From Bacteroidetes bacterium 37-13 (lineage in GTDB: Bacteria > Bacteroidota > Bacteroidia > Chitinophagales > LD1), in the NCBI GenBank assembly GCA_001897535.1, contig MKTC01000036.1, forward strand, positions 1 through 54,541: DNA of 54,541 bases, written 5' to 3'. The position numbers and the translations under genes were made by a program. The stretch's first letter is position 1. Every line of letters begins with the position of its first letter. The notes under the pieces were generated by a model. It searched no databases and was not told the origin of the DNA. It worked only from the letters and a program-made list of their open reading frames with translations. Of this stretch, positions 8,828-18,315 are shown in pieces.

Positions 8828-10297
8828 ATGCATCCATTAAAGCGACTTGCTTCGCAAACATTTATTTATGGTGTTCCAAGTATTGCCGGCAGGTTTTTAA
8901 ACTACTTGCTCACGTATCTTTATACGCGCGTATTTTCTACTGCCGATTTTGGAGTGAACTCAGAACTGTATGCGTATAGCGGATTTTTCGCAGTGTTGTT
9001 GGCTTTTGGCTTAGAAACAGGCTTCTTTCGTTTTGAAAAAAAATCAGACAATCCCAATTTAGTTTTTGCAAGTGCATTCCGATTTTTATTGATTACTTCT
9101 TTCACCTTTTTATTCTTGGTTTTAGCTTTTTCAAAACCAATTGCTGCGGCAATGGAGTATCAAGGTTTTGAGTTTTATATCCGCTGGTTTGCTTGGATTT
9201 TGGTTTTAGACTCTATTGGCGCATTGCCGTTTGCCATGCTAAGGGCCCAAAACAAAGCAATGCGTTTTGCTATTATTAAAGTGATTGAAATTTTGCTGAA
9301 TGTAGGCTTAAATATTTTCTTTTTGGTGCTATGCCGAAAGGCTTATATGGAACACGGGAATGCGTGGTTGGCTTCCTGCTACAATCCTGCGATTGGCGTG
9401 GGTTACATCTTTATTTCAAACTTAGTGGCAAGTGCAGTAAAGGTGCTTTTGCTTTTGCCCGAAATGAAAAATATTTCAACCGGTTTTGATAAAAATTTGC
9501 TGAAACAAATGCTGCGCTATTCTTTGCCAATGGTGCTAATTGGTTTTGCGGGAATCATCAACGAAATGTTGGACAGAATGAGTCTTAAATATTTATTACC
9601 CGGCACACCGCACGAAAATCTTGCACAGCTTGGAATTTATGGCGCATGTTACAAACTAAGCATTGTGATGAGTTTGTTTATTCAAGCTTTTCGGTATGCG
9701 GCAGAGCCTTTCTTTTTTGCACATGCGGCAAAAAGCGATTCACGAAAAGTGTATGCTGATGTACTACATTTCTTCACCATTTTTTGTGTGTTTATTTTTT
9801 TGCTGGTGATGTTGTTTGTTCATTATTTCAGTTTGTTTATCGGTGTTGAATTTCGCGCTGGCTTAAGTGTTGTTCCTATTCTGCTTATTGCCAATATGTT
9901 TTTAGGAATTTACACCAATCTTTCTATTTGGTATAAACTTACCGATAGAACCTTGAGCGGTGCAGCTGTTTCAATTTCTGGTGCAGTACTTACTATTGTT
10001 TTGCTGCTGTGGTTAGTGCCTAAAATGGGTTATGTTGGCGCGGCTTACGCCACTTTAGCTTGCTATGTTTTTATGGCGGTGGTTTCTTATTTTCTTGGTG
10101 CGAAATATTTCCCTGTTCCATACAATGTTGGCAAAGTGGTTGGCTATATTTTGTTGGGTATCAGCTTGTATTTTGTTCAATTAAAAATGATTGAATTAGG
10201 CGTTCCCGCCAATGCTTCAGGCATTATTTTGCTTGCAGTATTTTTGCTCTTGGTTTTTATTTTTGAAAAGAAAAATTTACAAAGTGTTAGAAGTTAA
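8828..10297 (+). CDS. Lipopolysaccharide/polysaccharide flippase (Wzx/MATE-like)
   Basis: 489 residues from the ATG at 8828. A longer frame to 8666 would overlap the MORN gene and adds a poor N-terminus, so I reject it. The protein starts [22 protein letters not shown], typical of oligosaccharide flippases, and has about 12-14 hydrophobic segments. It probably moves lipid-linked oligosaccharide units across the inner membrane. It overlaps the dut gene at its 3' end and is followed by cpsB/rfbCD-type genes, supporting a role in surface polysaccharide assembly. Confidence 0.87.
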   Translation: MHPLKRLASQTFIYGVPSIAGRFLNYLLTYLYTRVFSTADFGVNSELYAYSGFFAVLLAFGLETGFFRFEKKSDNPNLVFASAFRFLLITSFTFLFLVLAFSKPIAAAMEYQGFEFYIRWFAWILVLDSIGALPFAMLRAQNKAMRFAIIKVIEILLNVGLNIFFLVLCRKAYMEHGNAWLASCYNPAIGVGYIFISNLVASAVKVLLLLPEMKNISTGFDKNLLKQMLRYSLPMVLIGFAGIINEMLDRMSLKYLLPGTPHENLAQLGIYGACYKLSIVMSLFIQAFRYAAEPFFFAHAAKSDSRKVYADVLHFFTIFCVFIFLLVMLFVHYFSLFIGVEFRAGLSVVPILLIANMFLGIYTNLSIWYKLTDRTLSGAAVSISGAVLTIVLLLWLVPKMGYVGAAYATLACYVFMAVVSYFLGAKYFPVPYNVGKVVGYILLGISLYFVQLKMIELGVPANASGIILLAVFLLLVFIFEKKNLQSVRS

Positions 10298-10721
10298 AAT
10301 CATCAATAAATCACCACACTTGTTACCGGCTTATGAAACCGCAGGAGCAGCCGGAATGGACATTCGCGCATGGATAATTGAACCGATAGAATTGAAACCT
10401 TTTGAAAGAAAATTAATTCCCACAGGTTTGTATATTGAATTGCCTTTGGGCTACGAAGCACAACTGCGACCAAGAAGCGGATTGGCTTTTAAACATGGAA
10501 TTTCATTACCAAACACTCCTGCAACTATTGATGCCGATTATCGCGGTGAAATAAAAGTGGCTTTAATCAATCTTTCAACCGAAACTTTTGTGGTTCAAAA
10601 TGGTGAGCGCATTGCACAAATGGTGGTTGCCAAACACGAACAAGTAAGTTGGAAAACGGTTGAAACACTTAGCGAAAGCAGCCGTGGCGAAGGTGGCTTT
10701 GGCAGCACAGGAAAAAAATAA
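10284..10721 (+). CDS. dut: dUTP diphosphatase
   Basis: 145 residues from a GTG at 10284 (TTG at 10287 is an alternative), the usual dUTPase length; no ATG fits, and a longer upstream frame would place extra residues inside the flippase gene. All trimeric dUTPase motifs are visible: [50 protein letters not shown] and [13 protein letters not shown] at the C-terminus. It hydrolyses dUTP to dUMP and PPi, limiting uracil in DNA. It overlaps the flippase stop by 14 nt, so translation may be coupled. Confidence 0.93.
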   Translation: MLEVKIINKSPHLLPAYETAGAAGMDIRAWIIEPIELKPFERKLIPTGLYIELPLGYEAQLRPRSGLAFKHGISLPNTPATIDADYRGEIKVALINLSTETFVVQNGERIAQMVVAKHEQVSWKTVETLSESSRGEGGFGSTGKK

Positions 10722-10811
10722 TTCATTTCATTTTCGTTAAAACAAACCAATAAGCAGGAAAGAAAACAAAGAACAGTTCAATACTTATTGTAGAATATCT
10801 TTATTTGCCTT

Positions 10812-11567
10812 GTGGGTTGGTTATCAAAATTTTTAGGAAAAAAAGAAGTATCTGTAAGCTTGGAAGATTACAGCTCACTTGCTGTTGATTTTCATTCGCA
10901 TTTAATTCCCGGAATTGACGATGGTGTAAAAACGGTCGAAGAGTCTGTGCAAGTTGTAGAGTCTTTAATTCAACTTGGTTTTAAAAAAATAATTACCACG
11001 CCACACGTAGTTACCGATGGCTACAACAACTCCAACGAAACTATTTTGCAAGGTAGAGATTTAGTGCGCGAAGCCTTAGCGAAAAAAAATATTTCTATTT
11101 CTTTCGATGCTTCAGCAGAATATTATGTGGACGAAACCTTACTTCCGAAAATAAAAGCAAAATCGCTCTTGCCGCTTTTTAAAAATTATGTGCTAATTGA
11201 GCTTTCGTATGTGCAGCCGCCACTTAGCGTTACTTCATACATTTACGAATTAAAAACGCACGGCTATAATGTGATTCTTGCTCACCCTGAACGCTATCCT
11301 TTTTATTATAGAAAAGATGTTTCTGCTTACGAAGAAATTCGCGATTTGGGCGTGTTTTTTCAAATGAATTTAGGCTCACTTTGTGGTGTGTATGGCAAAG
11401 GCGCACAGCAAGCTGCCGAAATGCTTGTTGATGCTGAAATGATAGATTTTGTTGCCACCGATATTCACAATATGAAGTTGATACCTGCGTTTACCAAAGC
11501 ATTGGAATTGCCTTACGTTTGCAAAATTGTAGAACACGAAAATTTACTCAATAAACAACTACTATAA
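10812..11567 (+). CDS. CpsB/YwqE-type tyrosine-protein phosphatase (PHP domain)
   Basis: 251 residues starting at a GTG at 10812 (GWLSKFLGKK). The PHP metal-binding motifs are DFHSHLIPGIDDG near residue 27, the His in TTPHV, LAHPERYPFYY and ATDIHN. CpsB/YwqE enzymes dephosphorylate bacterial tyrosine kinases that control capsule and exopolysaccharide chain length. It is 2 nt upstream of rfbC, with rfbD next, in line with a role in polysaccharide control. No tyrosine kinase or Wzz-like gene is in the window. Confidence 0.85.
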   Translation: MGWLSKFLGKKEVSVSLEDYSSLAVDFHSHLIPGIDDGVKTVEESVQVVESLIQLGFKKIITTPHVVTDGYNNSNETILQGRDLVREALAKKNISISFDASAEYYVDETLLPKIKAKSLLPLFKNYVLIELSYVQPPLSVTSYIYELKTHGYNVILAHPERYPFYYRKDVSAYEEIRDLGVFFQMNLGSLCGVYGKGAQQAAEMLVDAEMIDFVATDIHNMKLIPAFTKALELPYVCKIVEHENLLNKQLL

Positions 11568-11569
11568 AC

Positions 11570-12124
11570 ATGCCTTTTAAAGAAACCGGGTTTCGCGATT
11601 TAAAAGTTTTTGAACCAAAAGTGTTTGCCGACTCTCGCGGCTATTTTTTTGAATCGTTTAATAAAGAAATTTTTGCTGAAGCGGGAATAAATTCAGCGTT
11701 TGTGCAAGACAACGAATCTTGCTCAAACAAAGGCGTGTTGCGTGGTTTACACTATCAACACGAGCCGTTTGCACAAGCAAAACTAGTACGTGTTGTAGCA
11801 GGCAAAGTCTTAGATATTGTTTTGGATATTCGCAAAGGTTCACCAACTTTTGGAAAGTATTACAGCATTGAACTTTCTGCCGAGAACAAATTGCAATTAT
11901 ACATTCCGCACGGTTTTGCTCACGGCTTTTCGGTATTAGAAGACAATACTATTTTTCAATATAAGTGCGATAATTTTTATTCAAAAGAAAGCGAAGGCGG
12001 CATCAATGGTTTTGACCCTGCACTAAATATTGATTGGGGAATAAATATAGAAGAAGCTATTGTTTCTGATAAAGACAAAGTGCTGCCAGATTTTGAAAAC
12101 TGCGTAAACCATTTTGTGTTTTAG
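11570..12124 (+). CDS. rfbC: dTDP-4-dehydrorhamnose 3,5-epimerase
   Basis: 184 residues, normal for the family. Motifs are DSRGYFFESFN, the active-site RGLHYQ with its His, LVRVVAGKVLDIVLDIRKGSPTFGKY and the YIPHGFAHGFSVLE segment that ends in the catalytic region. It makes dTDP-4-dehydro-L-rhamnose, third step of dTDP-L-rhamnose synthesis. It follows cpsB by 2 nt and precedes rfbD. RfbA and RfbB are not in the window. Confidence 0.94.
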   Translation: MPFKETGFRDLKVFEPKVFADSRGYFFESFNKEIFAEAGINSAFVQDNESCSNKGVLRGLHYQHEPFAQAKLVRVVAGKVLDIVLDIRKGSPTFGKYYSIELSAENKLQLYIPHGFAHGFSVLEDNTIFQYKCDNFYSKESEGGINGFDPALNIDWGINIEEAIVSDKDKVLPDFENCVNHFVF

Positions 12125-12172
12125 CTTGCAGAGCAAAGCTAAACGCTTGGTTTTTCTATTACCTTTACCGCT

Positions 12173-13030
12173 ATGAATATTTTAGTAACTGGAGCAAACG
12201 GGCAGTTGGGAAACGAGTTAAAATACTTGTCTCAAAACTTTTCTACACACCAATTTTTCTTTACCACTTCGAGTAATTTAGATATAACAAATTTCGCTTC
12301 GGTTGAAAATTTTTTTGCCACAAACAATATTGAATTATGTATAAACACCGCTGCTTACACTGCGGTTGATAAAGCCGAAGGTGAAAAAGAAAAAGCTTTT
12401 CTAATAAACTCTTTTGCGGTTGAAAATTTAGCAAAAGTTTGTGCTGCAAATCGCGCAAAATTGATACATATTTCTACCGATTTTGTTTTTGATGGAACAC
12501 TTGCAAGACCTTTATTAGAAAGCGATTCCACCAATCCGATAAACGTTTACGGAGCCTCAAAATTAGAAGGTGAAAAACTTGCATTGCAGCAACTTCCTTC
12601 CTCCATTATTATTCGCACTTCGTGGGTTTACTCTTCGTTTGGAAATAACTTTGTGAAAACCATTTTGCGGCTCTGCAACGATAAGCCGCAACTCAATATT
12701 ATTTTCGACCAAATTGGCACGCCAACACATGCTCGAGATTTGGCAGCAGCTATTTTTCACATGGCAAACAACGATAAGTTTTTAGCAGAAAAAGGAATTT
12801 TTAATTTCAGCAACGAAGGCGTTTGCAGTTGGTACGATTTTGCTATCGCCATTCGGGATATGGCAAATTTAAGTACACCTATTTTTCCGATAGAAACGCA
12901 CCAATACCCAACACCTGCTGCGCGACCAAAATTTAGTGTGCTAAACAAGTCTTTGTTTAAACAGACTTTTCAATACGAAATTCCTTATTGGCGAAACAGC
13001 TTACAACATTGCGTTCTTGAATTAAATTAA
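12173..13030 (+). CDS. rfbD: dTDP-4-dehydrorhamnose reductase
   Basis: 285 residues. An SDR-extended Rossmann fold opens with TGANGQLGNEL; NTAAYTAVDKAE and STDFVFDG are the usual RfbD signatures, and YGASKLEGE carries the catalytic Tyr-x-x-x-Lys. It reduces the 4-keto sugar to dTDP-L-rhamnose. It lies 48 nt after rfbC in the same direction, and the small hairpin at 12122-12141 between them lacks a directly following T run, so read-through is likely. Confidence 0.94.
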   Translation: MNILVTGANGQLGNELKYLSQNFSTHQFFFTTSSNLDITNFASVENFFATNNIELCINTAAYTAVDKAEGEKEKAFLINSFAVENLAKVCAANRAKLIHISTDFVFDGTLARPLLESDSTNPINVYGASKLEGEKLALQQLPSSIIIRTSWVYSSFGNNFVKTILRLCNDKPQLNIIFDQIGTPTHARDLAAAIFHMANNDKFLAEKGIFNFSNEGVCSWYDFAIAIRDMANLSTPIFPIETHQYPTPAARPKFSVLNKSLFKQTFQYEIPYWRNSLQHCVLELN

Positions 13031-13104
13031 AAACGAAAAAATATTCCCTTGCCCTTATTTATATTTAGTCTAAATAAGTATGTTTGTTTTTCAAATTACT
13101 ACTT

Positions 13105-13983
13105 ATGAAACTAAGTTCGTTTAAAATTGGTGTGCTATCTTTTCTAATTGTGCTGCTTTTAATGCCGCTCGGTCATGCACTTATGATACTTACCGAACAT
13201 TTACTAAACGACAGCAAATACATTGGCGCCTTCGCAATTGGCGTGATTGGTTTTGCGATGTTGGCAATAGGAATTTTTAAAGATGAAAAACAAGCATTAG
13301 CAACTGTTTTGGGCTTAATTGGCGGTGTTTTAGTTTGGACCGGCTGGATAGAATTTTCGTTCGTGTGGATTGCTGAAAAATTAAGCATTCCCGCACTGAT
13401 GGAGAATGGAGAGGTTGCAACCAAACCGGAATATTTGGTGATGATGTCTTCTCTCGGGTTGCTTTTAGCCTTTCTTCTTTTATTTCTTTTTACACAAAAC
13501 CGCTGTACTTTTTTTGTTTGGTTCCAAAGAGTTTTTAAACTAACAAAACCGCTCAAAATGGCAGATGCACAGTTTAAGCCATTGGCAATTATCACCTTTA
13601 TAGAAACTATTATGTTATTGTGGACTTTCTATTTGGTGCTGCTTTTTGTTTACGATAAAGATATTGCCGGAGACCGCCATCCTGCTACATTTATTGTTGC
13701 TTTTGGTTCTCTGTTTTGGTCGTTTTATTTAATGCTGAAACTCATCAAACTTTCAAAATTCGATTACGCCATTCGCTATGCCATACCAACCGTAATTATC
13801 TTTTGGAATTTTATTGAGGTAATCGGTCGTTGGGATATGTTTAAAGAAATATGGATTCACCCAACTGAATATTGGTTTGAAAACACGATTACACTTTTAA
13901 TGTTATTTGCTTTCATAGCTTATTATTTCTACGAAAACAAAGTGAAATTAAAGCGTAGTAGAGAGCTTAGAGAGTCTGCTTAA
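13105..13983 (+). CDS. Multi-pass membrane protein of unknown function
   Basis: 292 residues from the ATG at 13105; an in-frame TTG 21 nt upstream is less likely. About eight hydrophobic segments are spread over the whole length, with a Lys/Arg-rich C-terminus (KVKLKRSRELRESA) predicted cytoplasmic. I do not recognise a family and see no catalytic motif. It follows rfbD by 74 nt and ends at a strong terminator, so it may have its own promoter. Confidence 0.75.
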   Translation: MKLSSFKIGVLSFLIVLLLMPLGHALMILTEHLLNDSKYIGAFAIGVIGFAMLAIGIFKDEKQALATVLGLIGGVLVWTGWIEFSFVWIAEKLSIPALMENGEVATKPEYLVMMSSLGLLLAFLLLFLFTQNRCTFFVWFQRVFKLTKPLKMADAQFKPLAIITFIETIMLLWTFYLVLLFVYDKDIAGDRHPATFIVAFGSLFWSFYLMLKLIKLSKFDYAIRYAIPTVIIFWNFIEVIGRWDMFKEIWIHPTEYWFENTITLLMLFAFIAYYFYENKVKLKRSRELRESA

Positions 13984-14015
13984 ACAATCAATCTAAACCA
14001 CTAACCTATTAACGC

Positions 14016-14048
14016 ACCACTTGAAATTTCTGAATTTCAAGTGGTTTT
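14016..14048 (+). terminator. Intrinsic terminator after the membrane protein gene
   Basis: A 12-bp perfect stem CCACTTGAAATT/AATTTCAAGTGG with a TCTG loop is followed directly by TTTTA, 34 nt after the stop codon at 13983. Confidence 0.88.
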
Positions 14049-14151
14049 ACTTTATATAAAACTATACACTGTTCTTTATTTTTTTAAAGCATAGAACACA
14101 GCATACTTTTCTTTTCTAAAATTTCGCACAGGAAATTGTGCTGAATAAAAT

Positions 14152-14159
14152 TACTTTTG
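14152..14159 (+). promoter_or_regulatory. -7 promoter box (TACTTTTG) of the tRNA-Ser(GGA) gene
   Basis: TACTTTTG matches TAnnTTTG and ends 8 bp before the mature tRNA 5' end. The second tRNA-Ser gene of the window has the same box at nearly the same distance. Confidence 0.6.
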
Positions 14160-14167
14160 TCGTTCAC

Positions 14168-14255
14168 GGAAAGATGCCAGAGTGGTTGAACGGGCACGCC
14201 TGGAAAGTGTGTGTACTCCTAAAGGGTACCGAGGGTTCGAATCCCTCTCTTTCCG
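14168..14255 (+). tRNA. tRNA-Ser (anticodon GGA)
   Basis: 88 nt. The acceptor stem GGAAAGA/TCTTTCC closes the cloverleaf with discriminator G at 14255. The anticodon arm is CACGC-CTGGAAA-GTGTG with anticodon GGA. A long variable arm (TACTCCTAAAGGGTA) marks a class II tRNA, and the T arm contains GGGTTCGAATCCC. CCA is not encoded. It reads UCC/UCU serine codons. Confidence 0.96.
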
Positions 14256-14266
14256 CTGATTTTTAT

Positions 14267-14653
14267 TTAGTTTAAAAGTATTGGAGCAAGCAATAAAAAC
14301 CGCGGTATCTCTACTTCAAAATACGCTCCGCTAATTTTATTTTCAAAGGTATATTCTCCTTCCATTATGCCAATTGCGGTTTCTAACGGGCAAGAACTTG
14401 TATATTCAAAAACCTCGTTAGTTGCCAGCAGCGGATATTCACCAATTACGCCTTCACCCCACACGTGTTCCACTCTTCCTGTTCCTGAAGTAATTATCCA
14501 ATGGCGTTTTTGCAACTGCACAGGAAATGGATTTAAGTTTCTAATCGAAATTTTATACAAATATAAATAGCGGCTTGCTGCAGGCATTGAATGATGCTCA
14601 CTGTAAACGCTTTCAACAATTATTCGTATTCCTGAACTTGTGGCTGTTTCCAT
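14267..14653 (-). CDS. apaG: ApaG/DUF525 domain protein
   Basis: 128 residues, the usual size. The single ApaG fold (fibronectin-like beta sandwich) shows YLYLYKISIRNLN, QLQKRHWIITSGTGRVE, GVIGEYPLLATNEVFEYTS and GIMEGEYTFEN, all family signatures. ApaG's role is unsettled; it has been linked to Ap4A metabolism and cobalt/magnesium phenotypes. It is convergent with the tRNA gene. Confidence 0.9.
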   Translation of the reverse strand: METATSSGIRIIVESVYSEHHSMPAASRYLYLYKISIRNLNPFPVQLQKRHWIITSGTGRVEHVWGEGVIGEYPLLATNEVFEYTSSCPLETAIGIMEGEYTFENKISGAYFEVEIPRFLLLAPILLN

Positions 14654-14726
14654 ACCTTAAAATCAAGTTGAAAATATGACAACTTTGGTTGCATTGACTT
14701 TCACTTTTCAACATTACTTGAAAAGC

Positions 14727-14912
14727 TTATTCCGCAGTGCATGTGTAGCCTTGTGTTTCTTTCATGTTCACATCTGCTTCGTAGGTTGAAGATGAAGAAT
14801 AGTTTGATTCACAAAGTTTTTCGGAAGATGAACCTTTGGTGCAGTTCACGCATTTAGCACACGACATTAAAAGCAAGGTTGTGCTTATAGCTGTAAAAAC
14901 TAGTGTTTTCAT
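14727..14912 (-). CDS. Small Cys-rich lipoprotein
   Basis: 61 residues from the ATG at 14912; an upstream start at 14936 only adds residues before the signal peptide. The lipobox is LMSC with Cys near residue 18, followed by CAKCVNCTK-type spacing and two more Cys later (KLCES, YTCTAE). The Cys pairs could form disulfides or bind a metal; neither can be shown here. Ser-rich middle. No family recognised; it is a short gene but the lipoprotein signal is clear. Confidence 0.65.
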   Translation of the reverse strand: MKTLVFTAISTTLLLMSCAKCVNCTKGSSSEKLCESNYSSSSTYEADVNMKETQGYTCTAE

Positions 14913-14993
14913 GGTTGTAAATTTTTTATTGTGCAAAAATAATTGCTTTGCGATGTTTGCTGTTGTTTTAAGTTTAAATTTGTCGCAATTTTT

Positions 14994-15635
14994 ATGCAGA
15001 ATTTTTTTGCCAAAGCTATTTCGCTTCTATTTCATCCGTTGCTTTTTCCTACTTATGCAACGCTGATTATTATCACAGCAAATCCATTTTTGTTTGGTAG
15101 TTTCGATTTTAAAAACAAAGTAGTTTGGGTTGGATTGGTTTTTGCACTCACCTTTATTTTTCCTGCTGTTTGGCTAATTATGATGCGCAAGTTAGAAATG
15201 ATTGATTCGCTTGAATTGAAAACAAGTAAAGAGCGAATTATTCCGTTTATGGCTACGGGAACTTTTTATTTGTGGGCATACCGAATGTTTCGTCCGAGTG
15301 TAGGCAATGCTTTTTTTGCCAACGAATTAATTTCGCACATGCTGCTTGGAGCTTCTATTGCCATCTTTATCGCATTCTTAGCAAACTTGTTCACCAAAGT
15401 GAGTTTACATGCCATTGGTGCGGGTTGTTTTTTTGCACTGAGCTTAATTTTGGTTCGCCATTCCGATTTTAATTTAACGCTTTTGGTTGTTTCTTCCATC
15501 GTAATTGGTGGCGTAATTGGCACAGCTCGTTTAATGCTCGGAGCGCATCGCCCTGCCGAAATTTTTTCGGGTTACTTAGTTGGTATAGTGGGAATGATTA
15601 TTGCGTTTGTAATTATTCCAAGAATTTTTGGATAG
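14994..15635 (+). CDS. PAP2-like membrane protein
   Basis: 213 residues from the ATG at 14994; a start at 14943 would add a doubtful Cys-rich tail. About six hydrophobic segments. TARLMLGAHRPAEIFSGYLVG near the C-terminus resembles the third PAP2 phosphatase motif (SR-x5-H-x3-D), with Ala for Ser and Glu for Asp, and HAIGAGCFFALS fits the second motif poorly. It belongs with membrane PAP2-like proteins; whether it is an active lipid or undecaprenyl phosphatase is doubtful. Confidence 0.7.
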   Translation: MQNFFAKAISLLFHPLLFPTYATLIIITANPFLFGSFDFKNKVVWVGLVFALTFIFPAVWLIMMRKLEMIDSLELKTSKERIIPFMATGTFYLWAYRMFRPSVGNAFFANELISHMLLGASIAIFIAFLANLFTKVSLHAIGAGCFFALSLILVRHSDFNLTLLVVSSIVIGGVIGTARLMLGAHRPAEIFSGYLVGIVGMIIAFVIIPRIFG

Positions 15636-15718
15636 GCTCCAAACGGTTCTTTTCACACTATTTTTATTGTGCAAACAGAAAATAGATTCTTATTTGTGCA
15701 GCTATAAAAAACAAAGAA

Positions 15719-16261
15719 ATGCTTAAAGCAACTATTCAAAAAAACGACAAACTCGCCTACTGGCTTATCGGAATACTATCGGTAGTAATATTTTGCGGAG
15801 TGGTTTTCTTAAAGCAAGCCAAGCTGGATATTGACGTAAATTTTGACGTGCATATTTTTGCCAAAATCAATGCCATTATCAATACTACTGTTTCGTTTTT
15901 GCTCATTGCAGGACTTGTTTTTGTGAAACAGAAAAAATATGAACTTCATAAAAAAACAATGCTGAGTGCAATACTACTTTCGGTGTTGTTTTTGGTTTCT
16001 TACATCGCGCATCATTTGCTTAGCGATAGCACTTCTTTTGGTGGCAGTGGCACAATTCGTTTGGTTTATTTCTTTATACTTATCACACATATTATTCTCG
16101 CAGGAATTATATTGCCGTTTATTCTTTTAACGGCTTATCGCGGGCTCACCGCAGAGTTTCCCAAGCATAAAAAATGGGCGAAAATTACTTTCCCGATTTG
16201 GCTTTATGTGAGCGTTACTGGCGTGTTGGTTTATTTGATGATTTCGCCTTACTATCAATAG
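15719..16261 (+). CDS. DUF420 family membrane protein (CtaM-like)
   Basis: 180 residues with five hydrophobic segments. HIFAKINAIINTTVSFLLIAG, KYELHKKTML, and YIAHHLLSDSTSFGG with the paired His, then ITHIILAGIILPFILL and HKKWAKITFPIWLYVSVTGV, follow the DUF420 pattern. DUF420 members such as CtaM assist cytochrome oxidase assembly; an SCO1 gene for copper delivery lies at 28090-28797. That link is an inference. The 3' end is 8 nt from that of the convergent msrB. Confidence 0.83.
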   Translation: MLKATIQKNDKLAYWLIGILSVVIFCGVVFLKQAKLDIDVNFDVHIFAKINAIINTTVSFLLIAGLVFVKQKKYELHKKTMLSAILLSVLFLVSYIAHHLLSDSTSFGGSGTIRLVYFFILITHIILAGIILPFILLTAYRGLTAEFPKHKKWAKITFPIWLYVSVTGVLVYLMISPYYQ

Positions 16262-16268
16262 GTTTTAC

Positions 16269-16760
16269 CTATTTCTTTTCAAAATCTAAACTTAGAGAGT
16301 TTACGCAATAGCGCATTCCTGTTTCAGTTGGTCCATCGTTGAACAAATGCCCCAAATGCCCGCCACACTTTGCACACATAATTTCTGTGCGCACCATGCC
16401 ATGCGATAAATCTGTTTGTGTTTTAATTTTACCTCCGGCAATTTCTTTATCAAAACTTGGCCAGCCGCAACTGCTGTGAAATTTCATATCATCGGTAAAA
16501 AGTTCGTTTCCGCAGGCTGCACATTTGTAAACGCCATGCTCTTTGTTCAAATAATATTTGCCGGAAAACGGTGCTTCTGTTCCTTTTTCTCTAAGTATAT
16601 GAAATTGCTCCGGTGAAAGTTTTTCTTTCCATTCCTCTTCGGTTTTATTCACTTCCTGAGTCATAAACTTTTTCTCCTTTTCAGTTTTTACAGTTTGTGT
16701 GTGGCAAGCAATTACCAAGCCGGCCACCATTAAAAATACTATGGAAACTACTTTTGTCAT
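16269..16760 (-). CDS. msrB: Peptide-methionine (R)-S-oxide reductase, lipoprotein form
   Basis: 163 residues. The N-terminus is a lipoprotein signal (LVIAC, Cys near residue 19), so the enzyme should be exported and membrane-anchored. The MsrB domain has two zinc-binding Cys pairs (YKCAACGNEL and IMCAKCGGHLGHLFND), the HSSCGWPSFDKEI loop and the catalytic Cys in RYCVNSLSL. It reduces methionine-R-sulfoxide in proteins. Lpd, whose gene ends 12 nt upstream, is an unrelated enzyme but may be co-transcribed. Confidence 0.92.
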   Translation of the reverse strand: MTKVVSIVFLMVAGLVIACHTQTVKTEKEKKFMTQEVNKTEEEWKEKLSPEQFHILREKGTEAPFSGKYYLNKEHGVYKCAACGNELFTDDMKFHSSCGWPSFDKEIAGGKIKTQTDLSHGMVRTEIMCAKCGGHLGHLFNDGPTETGMRYCVNSLSLDFEKK

Positions 16761-16772
16761 TTTCCATAGCTA

Positions 16773-18173
16773 TTACATATTCAGCGGACGATTATCTGTG
16801 GCAATTAAACACGCTTCTTTAAACGCTTCAGAATAAGTTGGGTGCGGATGGCTCATGCGCGAAATATCTTCGGCACTTGCTCTGTATTCCATAGCAACCA
16901 CACCTTCGATAATTAAATCGGCAGCACGTGCGCCAAAAATGTGGACGCCCAAAATTTCATCGGTTTCTTTATCGGCAATTACTTTCACAAAGCCATCTAA
17001 ATCGCCTGAAGCTCTTGCTCTACCTAATGCTCTAAACGGGAACTTTCCTGTTTTAATTGCTTTGCCTGCGGCTTTTAATTCTTGCTCAGTTGCGCCAACA
17101 CAAGCGGCTTCGGGCCAAGTGTAAGCCACTCCGGGAATTAAGTTGTAATGAATGTGCGGCTTTTGTCCCGCAATCGTTTCTGCAACAAATACGCCTTCTT
17201 CTTCTGCTTTGTGCGCAAGCATTGCACCTTTAATCACATCGCCAATTGCGTAAACTCCGGCAACTGCTGTTTCCAAATTTTCGTTTACCTCTACTCTGCC
17301 TCTTTCATCGGTTTTCAATCCAATGTTTTCTAAACCTAAATTTGCGGTGTAAGCACTTCTGCCAACAGCTACTAAACAATAGTCGCCTTTCAATTCTACC
17401 TTTTCTCCGGCTTTAGTTTCGGCAGTTACCGTTACGTTTTTACCCTTTGCGGTTGCTCCCGTAACTTTTGTTCCCAAGTAAAATTCCATGCCTTCTTTTT
17501 TAAGCACACGAAGCATTTCGCGGCTTATTTCATCGTCCATCGAAGGCACAAGTTTATCTAAGTATTCAACGATGGTAACTTTAGCGCCCAAGCGGAGATA
17601 AACAGAGCCCAATTCCACGCCAATAATTCCACCTCCAATAATAATTAAGTGCTTAGGAATTTCGCTTAAGCTCAATGCTTCGGTTGAAGTGATAATGCGC
17701 TTTTTATCTATGGTGATAAACGGCAATGAAGTTGGTTTGCTGCCTGTGGCAATAATTACTTTTTCGGTTTCAATTTCTTGCTTGCTACCATCGGCCGCTT
17801 TCACGGCAATTTTGTTTTTAGTTACGAAACTGCCTTCGCCATAAAACACATCTATTTTGTTTTTCTTCATCAAGAAAGCAATGCCATCGTTGTTTTGCTT
17901 CACAATGCTTGCTTTGCGCTCCACCAATTTTGTAAAATCAACTTCAACGCCTTTCACCGTAATGCCGTGTTCGCTAAACTTGCTGTTGGCATCGTGGAAA
18001 TGGTGCGAAGAATCTAATAATGCTTTTGAAGGAATGCAGCCCACGTTGGTACAAGTGCCGCCAAGTGCGTTGGCATATTTTTCAATAATGGCAACTTTAA
18101 AACCTAATTGTGCGCAACGAATTGCTGCAATGTAACCTCCCGGCCCCGAACCTATTACTGCGATATTATACAT
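16773..18173 (-). CDS. lpdA: Dihydrolipoyl dehydrogenase
   Basis: 466 residues. FAD-binding GSGPGGY at residues 8-14, the redox disulfide GGTCTNVGCIPSK near residues 40-52, an NAD-binding GGGIIGVELGS near 178, AIGDV near 310, and the C-terminal dimer-interface motif SHPHPTYSEAFKEA with the catalytic His. It reoxidises lipoamide in pyruvate, 2-oxoglutarate or branched-chain dehydrogenase complexes and the glycine cleavage system. No E1/E2 gene is near. Confidence 0.95.
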   Translation of the reverse strand: MYNIAVIGSGPGGYIAAIRCAQLGFKVAIIEKYANALGGTCTNVGCIPSKALLDSSHHFHDANSKFSEHGITVKGVEVDFTKLVERKASIVKQNNDGIAFLMKKNKIDVFYGEGSFVTKNKIAVKAADGSKQEIETEKVIIATGSKPTSLPFITIDKKRIITSTEALSLSEIPKHLIIIGGGIIGVELGSVYLRLGAKVTIVEYLDKLVPSMDDEISREMLRVLKKEGMEFYLGTKVTGATAKGKNVTVTAETKAGEKVELKGDYCLVAVGRSAYTANLGLENIGLKTDERGRVEVNENLETAVAGVYAIGDVIKGAMLAHKAEEEGVFVAETIAGQKPHIHYNLIPGVAYTWPEAACVGATEQELKAAGKAIKTGKFPFRALGRARASGDLDGFVKVIADKETDEILGVHIFGARAADLIIEGVVAMEYRASAEDISRMSHPHPTYSEAFKEACLIATDNRPLNM

Positions 18174-18315
18174 GTTGAAATTCTATTTTTTTTTCGGCTT
18201 GCAAGTTGGGAAGTTGTAACGAGAAATAAAAGTGTATTTGGTTTTTCGGTGCTGCGGTGCTGTTATTATTCTTTAATTCTTGCGTTTTTGATGTTTTGTG
18301 TAGCAGCGAAAGTAT

